From Microstegium vimineum (taxonomy: Eukaryota > Streptophyta > Magnoliopsida > Poales > Poaceae): a stretch of 64,000 nt of DNA. Under the pieces are notes generated by a model. It searched no databases and was not told the origin of the DNA. It was given only the letters and a program-made list of their open reading frames with translations. How positions within the stretch are numbered: position 1 is the first letter of the stretch; each line of letters begins with the position of its first letter. Below are positions 47,520 to 59,000 of the stretch, piece after piece. Location of the stretch: the NCBI GenBank assembly GCA_022036555.1, contig CM039140.1, forward strand, positions 2,338,785 through 2,402,784, read 5' to 3'. The position numbers and the translations under genes are program-made.

Positions 47520-48961
47520 TGTCGGGTACAAAGGTAAGGGGTACCCTAAACCCTTCGATAATTTGACGCTAAACATAGCAACCATTTTTAAGACAGGGGT
47601 CAACCAACTGCTCAAGCCAGCAAAGAAGGGCTCATCACACAAAAGCCCCCTGCACCGGCTATATCAAGCAGTTGTGGGTCGGCCTGCTTCCGGAAAGATG
47701 ACGGACGAGGGGTCGAACGAATGACCCCCCCGCGACTCTACCTCGACACCGAACGACCCCCCGACTCTACCTCGACGGAAAGGGGTCCAACGAACGACCT
47801 CTCGGCCTCTACCTCGACACCGAACGACGGAAAGGGGTCGAACGAACGACCTCTCGGCCTCTACCTCGATACCGAACGACGAAAAGGGGTTGAACGAACG
47901 ACCCCTCGGCCCCTACCTCGACGCCGAATGACGGACCAGGGGTCGAACGAACGACCCCTCGGCCCCTACCTCGACCTCTCCGACTCCGCCTCCACTCCAA
48001 CTGACGGAAAGGGGTCGAACGAACGACCCCCGGACAGGAAGCTCGATCAGTCCAACTGCTCCCGGTATGGGTTAAAGGGAATCCGCCTAACACCATGGGC
48101 GCCCACGACCGCAGTCAAATCCGTCAGCTCACCGCCATGTCCCGGATCTCCGTCAACTGTGCCGCCGCTGTAGCCACGTCGCGAGTACGGACTCCAAAAG
48201 CACCCCTCGAGACGTGAACAGGACGACCCTCGACGGCGTCTTCAAGGATACGACAAGGCCACCCCGGTCTCGACCCCTCCCCTTGACCGGGGGCTCGACC
48301 CCTACCTCCAACCACTCCGGTATGGGGTCCATCCCATCCTCTCCGTCCCGCTTCAACTGTGGGACTCGCAACAGCCCGCGGAAGGACGATTCTGCTGTGC
48401 CGCGACATGCCGCGACGACTTCTACTGCCACCACTCCCCGGAGCTCCGGAACGACGGGAAGGCCATGACGCCACAGTGCTCGACGTCCCTTCGTCAACAC
48501 TATGCCGCGGACACGCCGCCCATGCTACAACAGTTTAGGACCCTGTACCCTCGGACCTCCCCTTGGTCTATAAAAGGGGACGCCGAGATAGAAAAAAGGG
48601 ATCCGATCCCCCGATCCGACTCCGGTCTTACGGTCAACTCTCACATCACTCCACGCTCCACACTCCACACACCCTGTTGCTCGGTCGACCCCTCGAGCAA
48701 CGAACCAACCGCCTAGGATAGCCCTGCTAGCCTTAGGCATTAGCTCACTCTGAGCAACCCCGTGTAAACCAGCTTGTACACCCCTGTACGAGCACTTCGG
48801 GTGCGAGATAATACAAGTTATCCTCCTCCGCTGGACGTAGGGCCTTCTTTGCCCGAACCAGGATAAATCTTGTATCCTTCTTGCATCACATCTAGGAGAG
48901 GGAGCACGCAATATACAAATTTACTAGTTGGTGGTCTTGATCCCCGGTCATAACACTGACA
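47520..48961 (+). repeat. Tat element 5' LTR
   Basis: A 1442-bp LTR from tgtcgggtac to taacactgaca. It contains a tandem array (about 47720-48020) of roughly 55-bp units built on 'ggggtcgaacgaacgacc' and 'cctctacctcgacaccgaac'. A TATA box lies at 48569-48576. Confidence 0.95.
48569..48576 (+). promoter_or_regulatory. LTR TATA box (5' LTR)
   Basis: TATAAAAG in the conserved context cttggtctataaaagggg, the probable promoter for genomic RNA of the element. The same box lies at 63266-63273 in the 3' LTR, where it could drive transcription into block B. Confidence 0.75.
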
Positions 48962-48962
48962 G

Positions 48963-48982
48963 TTGGCGCGCCAGGTAGGGGG
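48963..48982 (+). other. Primer binding site, tRNA-Arg type
   Basis: One base after the 5' LTR the sequence ttggcgcgccaggtaggggg begins. From memory, this complements the 3' end of a plant tRNA-Arg (ending ...ctggcgcgcca), the primer reported for several Tat elements. Confidence 0.75.
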
Positions 48983-48988
48983 AATTGC

Positions 48989-51472
48989 GTGTCGATCAAC
49001 TCCGAACTACTCTCTCAGATGGATTCCACGATCCCATCACTTCCATTCACCACCATCGTCTGGTTCGGCAGTCTAGGGTTCATATCCACGGGCCAGGACC
49101 ACTACATAGTCTTTCCCATTGTTCGTGGCATGGACAGCAGCAGCTCCGGTACGCCGGGGCTGAGAAGGATCAGGCGACGGTCCCTCCGCTTGCGCCTTGG
49201 GCCTGCGTTCAGGAGAAGGAGCGAGAGACTCCGACGCGCTCGTCACCGTACGGATTCCGAGACGCCGGATGCCGTTCCCCCGGCCTCAGCTGGCGACACA
49301 GTCCCTCCCCCCGAGGGCCTGTTTGACCCATGCTTGCGGTCGGGGGCGGGCACTCCTCTGGGCGCGACTTTGGCTCTGCCATATCGTCACCCCAGGGGGT
49401 CCCCGTGGCCTCTCCGACATACTCGGCCCCGCCACCCTCGCGTAACCTTTTTCCGTACGGGCTCCACAACAGCGCAAGACTCTGTTCTGCCCTCCCAGGC
49501 TTACAGATACAGGCACGTTGCGGGTCTCCAGGGACCCCGCCGCGTGTGACGGACAACCCCATCACCACCCCTCCACCGGAGGAGCACCCGGAGCCAAGAC
49601 GAGCCCCGACCTGGGGCATGTTGCGGCAACGCTTGGAGGAGGAGCGCAGGGGATCTTTCCCCCACTTCTACCATGGCGACCCTGACTCGGACTCTCCCGA
49701 TGAGGATTACGATCCCACCCGGGAATGCTTCCACCTCGACGGATAGGCTGACCCCTAGGACGACGTCGACGACACCGCGGCCACAGATGAAGGAGGAGGG
49801 GGCAACGCTACACCAGCACGAGACGCCGACCCCCCAAGTCCTGACAAAGCCGATCCACCTCCGGACGTCCAGATCACGCAAGTCCGAGAACTGCTCAGTA
49901 AGCTCGAGGAGGAGCGCCTGCGACTTCAGCAACTCGAGCACGCCCTCGAGCGAGATCGCGGGCGCCCACAGGGTGGAGTAGCTCGCGAGCGGGCCCGGGA
50001 AGTCCACCAGCAAATCGTCGAGGAGGGGGCAATCGAACCCCGCGTCTACAATCGCGCTAGCCAAAATGTCGTTGCGGCCGCAATGCTGCTTCGCGACATG
50101 CCGACACCATCGACACCCCAAGCACGGCGCATCAGGAACGAAATCCAGGGGCTTCTCCAAACTGCGGTCGTGCAGCAGGCGGAGAGCTCAGCCTCGAGGC
50201 GTCGAGGGGCTGCCTCCGAGCGTCAGGAAGTACCCCCTCGACAAAATCGAGAGGTATCCGTCCACCAGGATAAAGCACCCCAAGGCCAAGTCGAGCGACG
50301 ACCAGTTCGAGAACGCCTCATCGACGATCGACCATCGCGGGTGAACAATCGACGCCGATATGGCGATGCCGAAGCTCGAGGTTACAGCGCTCACCGAGGT
50401 GGGCGCTACGACAGCGACGAAGATCGATGTCGGTCTTCGGAGCCACCGGGGCCCCGAGTCTTCAGCAGAACCATCCGGCGGACCGCCTTACCTGTCCGTT
50501 TCCGTCCACCCACCAACCTGGTCAAGTACAACGGCGAAACCAAGCTAGAGCTCTGGCTTGCCGATTTCAGGCTGGCGTGTCAACTAGGAGGAGCCGACAA
50601 TGACCACGTCATCATTCGGCAACTCCCACTGTTCCTCTCCAACACCGCTCGTAGATGGCTCGAGGAGTTACCCCCGGACTTGATCCAAGACTGGCCCGAC
50701 CTGGTCAGGATCTTCGAGGGAACTTCAAAGGCACCTACGAGCGGTCAGGCAACCCCTAGGATCTCCGCAGCTGCAAGCAGAAGCTAGGGGAGACCCTCCG
50801 CGCTTTAACCCGTCGGTTCTCGAGGCAGCGTACCGCACTAACCCACATCTCCGACCATGAGGTCATCACGGCGTTCATCGCCGGAACAACCTGCAAGGAG
50901 TTGGTGCGGGAGCTGGGACGAAACACCCCCAAGACCGCCAACGAGCTCATGGACATCATCGCCAACTATGCAGCTGGCGAAGAAGCCATTGGCGCGTTCT
51001 TCCAGATACCTCCAGACAAGGGGAAGGGCAAGGCGGACGAGCCCGGGGGCTCTGACGACGAGCCCAAGAAGAACAACGGGCCCAAAAGGAACAACAACGG
51101 CAACGGCGGTAGGAAGAAGAAAAGAAGAACCAGCCGGGCCGACGCAATGTCAAGCCCGACGTCGAGACCGACGATCTTGTCGCTGCAGTAGACAAGAAGA
51201 AGCCTCGAGGGCACCCTCCCGACGGGGGCATCTTCGACAAGATGCTGAAAGAGCCCTGTCCCTATCATATGGGACTGGCCAATCACCGTCTTGAGGACTG
51301 TCGCATGCTTAGAAAGCACTTCATCCCTCCCGGCTTCAAGAAAGACGACACCAAGGAAGATCCACCCTACGACCTCCACGTTAAGGGCGATGCCAAGAAG
51401 GGGGGCTTCCCCGAAATTCACGACTGCTACATGATCTACGGGGGACCCTCGACTCGACTCAGCACGCGCTAG
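48989..51472 (+). pseudogene. Tat gag, broken
   Basis: No single frame spans it. The first frame (48989-49549) has no known domain. The retrotransposon gag domain is in 50083-50787 ('VKYNGETKLELWLADFRLAC', 'RRWLEELPPDLIQDW') and continues out of frame into 'ELGRNTPKTANELMDIIANY' (50901-51191). Past further frame changes, 51242-51472 has 'CPYHMGLANHRLEDCRMLRK', a zinc-knuckle-like C-H-C segment. Breaks: a frame change near 50725, a stop near 50757, frame changes near 51195-51240 and a TAG at 51470-51472. Confidence 0.85.
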
Positions 51473-51531
51473 CGCAAGAGGGAGCGTCGAGAGGTCTTCT
51501 CCGTTCGAGCCCAGGTTCCTCGATACCTCGA

Positions 51532-52209
51532 TTGGTCAGACACGCCGATCACCTTCGACCAGGACGACCACCCCGAGCACGTCCCCAACGCAGGGTCTAC
51601 CCGCTCGTCGTCGACCCAATCATACTCAACACCCGCCTCACAAAGGTACTTATGGATGGGGGAAGCAGCCTCAACATCATCTACGCCGAGACCCTCGACC
51701 TCCTGGGGATCCCGAGGACCATGCTCCTGCCCACGCGCGGGAGATTCCACGGGATCGTTCCAGGGAAGAAGGCACTCCCGATCGGCCGCGTCAAGCTGCC
51801 CGTTTGTTTCGGCGTCCCCTCGAACTTCCAAAAGGAAGAGCTCACCTTCGAGGTGGTTGCGTTTCGTGGCATCTACCACGCCATCATCGGTCGACCGGGG
51901 TACGCCAAGTTCATGGCGATCCCGAACTACACCTACCTCAAGCTCAAGATGCCAAGGCCCACGGGGGTCATCACCGTCGGCACCTACGAGCACGCATACG
52001 ACTGCGACGTCGAGTGCGTGGAAAGCGCCGAAGCTGTCGAAGAGTCGGCCATCCTCGCGGCCCTCGACAACTTGTCCAGGGAGATCCCCGACCCCAAGCG
52101 ACACGATGGCAACTTCAAGCCGGCAGAAGACACCAAGACCGTCCCGCTCGACCCCGGCCACGCGGATGGGAAAGTGCTGACGATCAGCGCCACCCTCGAG
52201 CCCAAATAG
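51532..52209 (+). pseudogene. Tat aspartic protease region
   Basis: The frame contains 'KVLMDGGSSLNIIYAETLDL' with the D-G-G-S active-site motif usual in this lineage, where D-S/T-G is the general form, then 'GIYHAIIGRPGYAKFM', the flap and distal hydrophobic-hydrophobic-G motif region. It ends at an in-frame TAG (52207-52209) and continues in the same sense toward RT. Its join to gag is frameshifted near 51575. Confidence 0.88.
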
Positions 52210-52215
52210 GAAGCC

Positions 52216-53220
52216 GTGCTCATCGACTTTCTCCGTGCGAACGCCGACCTGTTTGCATGGCGTCCCTTGGATATGCCGGGCATTCCGAGGGAGGTCGCCG
52301 AGCACTCCTTGGACATCCGGGTCGGGTCCAAACCAGTGAAGCAACGCCTGCGCCGCTTCGACAAGGAGAAGCGCAGGATCATCCGGGAGGAGGTCGATAA
52401 GCTTTGAAGGCCGGATTCATCAAGGAGGTACATCATCCTGAGTGGTTAGCAAATCCCGTACTTGTTAAGAAAAAGAATGGGAAGGATAAGATGCGCGTAG
52501 ACTACACTAGTTTAAATAAAGCATGTCCCAAGGTTCCTTTCCCACTACCACGTATCGATCAAATAGTAGATTCCACTGCAGGATGTGAAACCCTCTGCTT
52601 CCTTGATGCGTATTCCGGCTACCACCAAATAAAGATGAAGGAATCCGATCAGCTCGCGACTTCCTTCATCACCCCCTTTGGCATGTTTTGCTACCTCACC
52701 ATGCCCTTCGGTTTGCGAAACGTCGGGGCCACCTATCAGCGATGCATGCTCCACGTCTTTGGGAAACACATAGGGCCAACCGTCGAGGCCTACGTCGATG
52801 ACATCGTGGTCAAGTCCAAGACAGTCGGAAACCTGGTCGGAGATCTCGAGATCGCGTTTGGGTGCCTCCGGGCAAATCGCATAAAACTAAACCCTGAGAA
52901 GTGTGTCTTCGGAGTTCCTCGAGGCATGCTCCTAGGGTACATAGTTTCCCAACGCGGGATCGAGGCCAATCCCAAAAAGGTAACTGCAATCACAAGGATG
53001 GGCCCGATCAACGACCTCAAAAGCGTACAAAGGGTCACGGGGTGCCTCGCCGCCCTCAGCCGGTTCATCTCGAGGCTCGGAGAGAAGGCACTACCCCTTT
53101 ACCGCCTCCTGAAGAAAACGGAACACTTCGCGTGGACCGCCGAGGCCGAGGAATCACTCTCGAAGCTTAAAGCCTTGCTCACCTCATCTTCTGTCTTGGT
53201 ACCCCCCGAGTCCGGCCGAG
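52216..53220 (+). pseudogene. Tat reverse transcriptase, frameshifted
   Basis: The N-terminal part (52216-52407) has 'DLFAWRPLDMPGIPREVAEH'. One base is missing near 52404, and the palm continues in the next frame from 52404: 'HPEWLANPVLVKKKNGK', 'VDYTSLNKACPK', 'FLDAYSGYHQI', 'MPFGLRNVGATYQRCM' and the catalytic 'YVDDIVVKSK' (about 52792-52821). The connection domain starts 'LKSVQRVTGCLAALSRFIS'. The frame changes again near 53200-53220. Confidence 0.92.
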
Positions 53221-53226
53221 CCCCTC

Positions 53227-53628
53227 TTGCTCTACGTCGCGGCAACTACCCAGGTAGTCAGCGCTGCCATAGTGGTCGAGAGGGCGGAAGAAGGACACGC
53301 CCTGCCGGTTCAGAGGCCTGTCTACTTCGTGAGCGAGGTACTTTCCGAGACCAAGACGAGATACCCCCACATCCAGAAGCTGTTGTACGCAGTCGTCCTC
53401 ACTCGGCGCAAGCTCCAGCACTATTTCCTGGGCCACCCGGTTACTGTGGTCTCATCTTTCCCCCTCAGAGAGATAATCCAGAACCGGGAGGCGTCTGGAA
53501 GAATCGCCAAGTGGTCGGTCGAGCTCATGGGGGAAACCCTCTCCTACGCCCCTCGGAAGGCCGTCAAGTCTCAGGTATTGGTAGATTTCGTTGCAGAATG
53601 GACCGACACCCAACTATCCCCGGCGTAA
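53227..53628 (+). pseudogene. RT-linked RNase H, catalytically degenerate
   Basis: Matches the RNase H fold that follows RT in Gypsy elements ('VYFVSEVLSETKTRYPHIQK', 'LQHYFLGHPVTV', 'RIAKWSVELM'). The first-strand segment reads 'LLYVAATTQVVSAAIVVE', lacking the usual catalytic Asp. It ends at TAA 53626-53628. Loss of activity in this copy of the domain is a known Tat feature, compensated by the second RNase H. Confidence 0.82.
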
Positions 53629-53649
53629 GTTCAGACCGAGCTCTGGACC

Positions 53650-54189
53650 ATGTACTTCGACGGATCGTTGATGAAGACGGGGGCTGGCGCCGGATTGCTG
53701 TTCATATCACCCTCAGGGGTTCACATGCGCTACGTCGTCCGTCTCCACTTCCCCGCCTCCAACAACGTAGCCGAGTACGAGGCCCTCGTCAATGGCCTGC
53801 GCATCGCCATCGAGCTCAGGGTTCGACGCCTCGACATGCAGGGGGACTCACAGTTGGTAATCGACCAAGTGATGAAAAATTCGAGCTGCCACGACCCCAA
53901 GATGGAAGCCTACTGCAAGGAGGTCCGAAAGCTTGAGGACAAATTCCACGATCTCGAACTCAACCACACCGCCCGCCGGTACAACGAAGCTGCCGACGAG
54001 CTGGCCAAAATCGCGTCTACTCGAGGTACGGTTCCTCCCGACGTCTTCTCGAGGGACCTTCACAAGCCATCCGTCGACCTAGACTCGGGGGCTCCCACCC
54101 TCGAGCAAGGGGTCGATCCACCCCCCCGACTGATCCCCCCTCGAACGGGGAAGAAGTCATGGAGATCAACGGGGCTGCCAGAGCACTAA
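53650..54189 (+). pseudogene. Second (archaeal/plant-type) RNase H
   Basis: Begins just after the TAA, in 'ELWTMYFDGSLMKTGAGAGL'. The four catalytic acidic positions appear intact: FDGS, NNVAEYEAL, QGDSQLV and NEAADELA. This extra aRNH domain between RNase H and integrase is diagnostic of the Tat lineage. The frame runs on into low-complexity sequence and stops in front of a C-run (54188-54200) that shifts the frame into integrase. Confidence 0.9.
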
Positions 54190-54202
54190 CCCCCCCCCCC
54201 CG

Positions 54203-55450
54203 ACGGATTGGCGCGCACCCTACCTCGAGTACCTAACATGGGGCGAACTCCCAGAGGACCGCACGAAGGCCCGCCGTATAGCCCGATGCGCCAAAAGCTA
54301 CGTCTTGTATGGGGACGGCCGCGAGCTGTATCGACGTAGCCCTTCCGGGATCCTTCAACGCTGCCTCACCCTCGAGGAGGGGAGGCCACTGCTGAAGGAT
54401 CTACACTCGGGGGCTTGCGGCCACCACGCGGCGCCGAGAACGCTGGTAGGAAGCGCCTTTCGACATGGTTTCTACTGGCCGACAGCCGTCACCGACGCCA
54501 CCAAACTCGTCCGATCTTGCAAGGGATGCCAATTCTACGCCAGGCAGACCCACCTACCTGCCCAAGCTCTTCAGATGATACCTATAATCTGGCCGTTCGT
54601 AGTATGGGGGCTCGACATGGTCGGCCCCCTGAAAAGAACCAAGGGTGGCCACACCCACCTCCTCGTGGCTGTAGACAAGTTCTCGAAGTGGATCGAGGCT
54701 CGGCCCATCGCCAACATCCAGTCCCGACAAGCCGTGCTATTCTTCACCGACATCATCCACCGCTTTGGGGTCCCCAACGTCATCATCACCGACAACGACA
54801 CCCAGTTCACCGGCCAAAAGTTCCTGGACTTCTGTGACTATCACCACATCAGGGTGAATTGGTCTGCAGTTGCCCACCCTCGAACTAACGGCCAGGTTGA
54901 GCGCTCCAACGGTATGGTTTTGCAGGGCCTCAAGCCAAGGATCTTCGATCGGCTGAATAGACATGGCAAGAGATGGGTCGATGAGCTGCCCGCTGTCCTA
55001 TGGAGTCTCCGAACGACGCCAAGTCGAGCCACGGGGTTCTCTCCGTTCTTCTTGGTCTATGGGTCCGAGGCCGTCCTCCCCACCGACCTCGAATATGGGT
55101 CCCCTCGACTGAAAGCCTACAGCAAGCAAGCCAACACAGCAGCCCGAGAGGACTCCCTCGATCAGCTCGAGGAAGCCCAAGACGTGGCCCTCTTCAAGTC
55201 GGCAAAGTACCAGCAGACGCTGCGGCGCTACCACGACAAAAACGTACGCAAAAGGGACCTCGACGTCGGCGACCTCGTTCTGCGCCGCCGACAAAGCAAC
55301 AAGGGGCATCACAAGCTAACGCCACCTTGGGAGGGACCCTTCATCGTGGGAGAGGTGCTGAAGCCCGACACTTACAAGCTGAAGAACGAAAAGGGCGAGA
55401 TCCTCACCAACGCGTGGAACATCAAACAGCTACGTCGTTTCTATCCCTAA
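54203..55450 (+). CDS. Tat integrase domain (part of pol)
   Basis: An open frame, here cut off from upstream pol by a frame change at the C-run. It has the zinc-binding HHCC motif ('LHSGACGHH' ... 'CKGCQF'), the catalytic core with D ('WGLDMVGPL'), D ('IITDNDTQFTG') and E ('TNGQVERSNGM'), and a C-terminal region with 'VGDLVLRRRQ' and 'LTPPWEGPFIVGEVL' ending 'KQLRRFYP'. The last 381 codons (from 54305) lack a stop. There is no start codon of its own, and expression would need read-through from upstream. Confidence 0.9.
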   Translation, partial: TDWRAPYLEYLTWGELPEDRTKARRIARCAKSYVLYGDGRELYRRSPSGILQRCLTLEEGRPLLKDLHSGACGHHAAPRTLVGSAFRHGFYWPTAVTDATKLVRSCKGCQFYARQTHLPAQALQMIPIIWPFVVWGLDMVGPLKRTKGGHTHLLVAVDKFSKWIEARPIANIQSRQAVLFFTDIIHRFGVPNVIITDNDTQFTGQKFLDFCDYHHIRVNWSAVAHPRTNGQVERSNGMVLQGLKPRIFDRLNRHGKRWVDELPAVLWSLRTTPSRATGFSPFFLVYGSEAVLPTDLEYGSPRLKAYSKQANTAAREDSLDQLEEAQDVALFKSAKYQQTLRRYHDKNVRKRDLDVGDLVLRRRQSNKGHHKLTPPWEGPFIVGEVLKPDTYKLKNEKGEILTNAWNIKQLRRFYP

Positions 55451-56004
55451 GGCCTCGACGCCTCGTACATTTCCCGCATTATGTACGCTTATCGCATCAC
55501 GAATGAACAAAATGTTTTCGAAACACATTTCACGTTCGTTCGTAACTCTAAGGTAGCCTCGACTCTGCCCCGGCAAAGTCAAGCCTCCCTCGAGGGCTGA
55601 CAGGGGGGACCCCCCCTCCTAACTCCCCTAAAAACCCGAACGTTTTTTTCGAAACTTGGCTTTCCCTCTCAATCTTTGCCCCGAGCACGCTTCACGACTA
55701 AGTAAAGACGCCTCGAACTCCCTAAGGGTCGCGGGCCATCGAGCCAGGGACTCTCCTACGCCCCAGGGCTATGGTATCCACGCTCGCTCCCCCCTTCCAG
55801 GAGCGTGCGTCGAACACTTAGCCCACAAGCGACGACTCAGGCAAAGAAAAGCAGAGAGAGCTCGAGAAATAAAAATAACAAGACGCATGTCGAACAAAAT
55901 GCATTAGACATAAGAAGCCCTCGGGGCTCGGCATTGTATCATTACCAAAGCCTAACTATTACATGGACCTTCTTGGCCACGTCGGAAGGTTTGGCTCGCA
56001 GGCC
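55451..56004 (+). other. Spacer between pol and the antisense gene
   Basis: Non-coding, GC-rich, with no repeats recognised and no domain in the short frames. It separates the sense integrase stop from the end of the convergent antisense gene. Confidence 0.6.
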
Positions 56005-59000
56005 TCAATGCCTGGCGGCGCGGGAGCTCAACGTGGGGGTCACCGTGCTCAAGAAGCAATGCAGGAAGCTGGGCATCATGCGTTGGCTGCATCGGAAGGT
56101 GAAGAGCCTGCAGAAGCTCATCGACAACATCCAAGGGCTACTCGGCGCCATCCCCGTCCGCCGAGGGAGCACTTCGGGCTCGAAGAGCTTCGCCAGCTCG
56201 CCTCCGGGCCCCTCCGCAAGCTCGATCAGCTCGTGGCACCTCGCGTCGTTCTCTTCGTCAGTCAACCTCGGGTCGGTGACGAACTCGTTGGCAACGACGC
56301 TGAGATCGTAGACGTAGCCCGAGCGAACGACTGCGAGCGCCCGCTTCACGCCCACATGCAGGGCAGCACGGACGTGCTCCGTCACCTCCTGCGTCATGGA
56401 GTAGAAGCGGCGCAGCAGGGAGTCTCCTCGAGCGTCGCCCTCGACCGTCGGCTCTGGCTCAACCATGAGGTCATCGCAGAAGGAGGAGATAGCGCCCTCG
56501 AGCCTCTCGTTAAGGCTCGCCTCCGCCCCGAGGAGGCCCTGAAGACTGGTCAGGTCCTCGTGGGCTCGGGCCTTGTCTGCTACGAGCTCTGTCAAAGCAA
56601 GCACAAAACTCGGTCAAAATCGAAAGAGCAGAAAAAGGGTCGAGACCGGACAGACTCGGCAACACTTTCAAAAAAAAACTTACCTTCGGCATGCGCCTCC
56701 AAGGTGGCGTAGCCCTACTCGGTCTCCTCGAGTTGGCGGCGGATGTCGACACGCTCGGTGGCCTAGACGCCGACTTTAGCCTCAAGGCCCTCAATGACCT
56801 TGCCAGCGTCATTGAGGGCTCTCTTCTGGTTGGTCGCCACCACCCCCAGAGAGACCACGCGGGTCCGATCCTTCTCCTCCGCAGCGACCAGCGTGTCGCG
56901 TTCGCGAGAGACAGCGTCGACGTCCCCCCGGAGCCCCCGGATGCTCTCTGCCGCTCGGGCCAGCTCCTCCTTCAGCCGGGCGGCCTCCTCCTCCGCCTTG
57001 CGCTGGGCCTCTTGGGCAGCATCCCGCTCCTGCCCGACCTTGATGACCGACCCGAGGGCGTCGTCGATCCTCGACTGCGCCGACTCCTGGGCGGCCCGGA
57101 CAGCCTCCTGTACGGCCATCACCCCGGCCCGCGCGTGGGCGACCTTGGACTTGGTCTCCTCCCGCGCGGTTGCCGCCTCGGCTCTCGCCTGGGCGGCCTC
57201 GGCCTCCGCCTTCTCCAGCGAAGTACGGAGGGCGGGGAGCTGCTCCTGCGCCCGGAGGATGAACTGAGACTTGTCGTAGGACCTCACCCTCAGCGTCTGA
57301 CAGGGATGAAAAGGAAGATCATCAGAAAAGAACAGTCAGACAATCCAAGCAAAATCGAAGGGAGAATGAAACCCACCTCCATCCCCCGACACATGTCCAC
57401 GCCAACAACCTCCGCGGCAAGGCGCACCGAGTGCTCGAACCAGGCGCGAAACTCCTCCAGGTGCTCCCACGTCCTGAGCTCGGCCTGGTCGCCGAGCGTG
57501 AGGAAGAGCCGCTCGGGGTCTAGAGGATCGGCCAGCTCGAGGGTCTCCTGACCCCAGAACGCGCTGCGGCGGTCGATCCTCTCTTGGACCTCCCGCATGG
57601 TTCCTCGGCGCACTTCAGCGCTACCCCCGTGGCGTTCCACCTTCTCCACCCAAGCAAAGAAGGGGGAAAACTCCTCCAGCTGGGCCCTCCCGGCCTCGGG
57701 GCCACCCTGCGAGGACGTCGACGGCCCCGCCGAGCCATCACCCCTAGGCAGGGGAAGTCCCGGCCGGGAGAACAGCCCTGCACGATGAAAGACACGAAGC
57801 AATTAGTACCCAGCATCGCAGATCCGTTATGGGTCGACCAAGTCGGAGCACGAATTACCTCGAAACGACGACCCCCCGACCTCGAGGCAGGGCCGAGCCG
57901 ACTCCGGTTCCAACGAAGGGGCCTCCACAGCGCCCATGTCCGCCGGGCCCACCAGCTCGGCCACCATCTTGGCCACCTCTTGGGCAGTGGCCGTCATCAA
58001 CATCCCCGCCTTCTCCGCCGCGGTTGTCGCCTCGGGCTGCTCGGCCCGACCCCCCTCCTCGACCTCCGGCGTCGGCAACGGGCCCTCAAACGCGGCAGCG
58101 ACCGCGCCCTCCTGCTCGCGCCGCTGGTGCGCCTCCCACGAGACGAGGTTCTCGGGCCACCGCCTCGGCGTCGGGCGAGCCGGGGCCTCCTCCATCTCTG
58201 CGGCGGCTTGGGGCTCGACCCCCTCGGTCGCGACCACCGTCGACGCGGACCCCGCGCCTTCCAAGGCGCTGGGTGCGCCCTCCTCCAACAGGTGGGCGGG
58301 CGCGGCTTCACCCGTCGCTTCGGCGGACCTCGCCGGCGGGGCGGGCAAGCCCGTCTCCTCTCCCGCCTGGGCCATCGCCGAGGCAACCTGCGCTGCCCCT
58401 CGCTCCATCGCCTCCCGGGCCCTGGCCGCCCACGCCGCCTCGGGGGTGAGTGTCGAAGGGGACGGAGCAGCGGGACTGGCCTCAACGGCCGCCTCGACCG
58501 CGGCCTCCATCCTCAGCCTCTTGGCCGGGGCAAGGGACGCGTCCTCTGCCGAGCGCTTCAACCTGAAAAAGAGACCCATGCACAACGGTAAGCACGAGTC
58601 GTCGACAACAAAAAGAAAAATATAATAAATACCCTCGATCGGAAGAAAAGCAACTTACCCCTTCGGGGCCATGGGGTTCCGGCCAACGGACTTTGGAACG
58701 CTCGAGGGCTTGAATGGAACGCGCCGGGAGCCACTCCTCCCGCGGTCTGCGGCAGGGGTCAAGGCCGCCCTCGGCGCTGTCTCCGAGGCAGGGGCCGACG
58801 ACGCTCCCGTCGCCCCCCTGCTGGTTTCCTCCTGCGCCGACGGGCCCGGCGCCCTGCGCTCCACCGGGCAGGCGCTGGGGGCGTACCCGATCGACCCCCC
58901 GACGGGGATCGCGACGATCGCCCGCGCGTCCGCCGCGGTACTTTGCCTTGAGGGGCCACGGGGCGCTCCCCCCGTGGCCCGACCTCGCCAGTAGGGGCCG

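Noticed and set aside
56691..57551. Plus-strand open frames of 200-335 codons at 55963-58625
   Set aside because: They are shadows of the antisense gene. The minus strand gives recognisable domains, coiled coil and matching splice phases; the plus strand gives only Arg/Pro/Leu-rich sequence.
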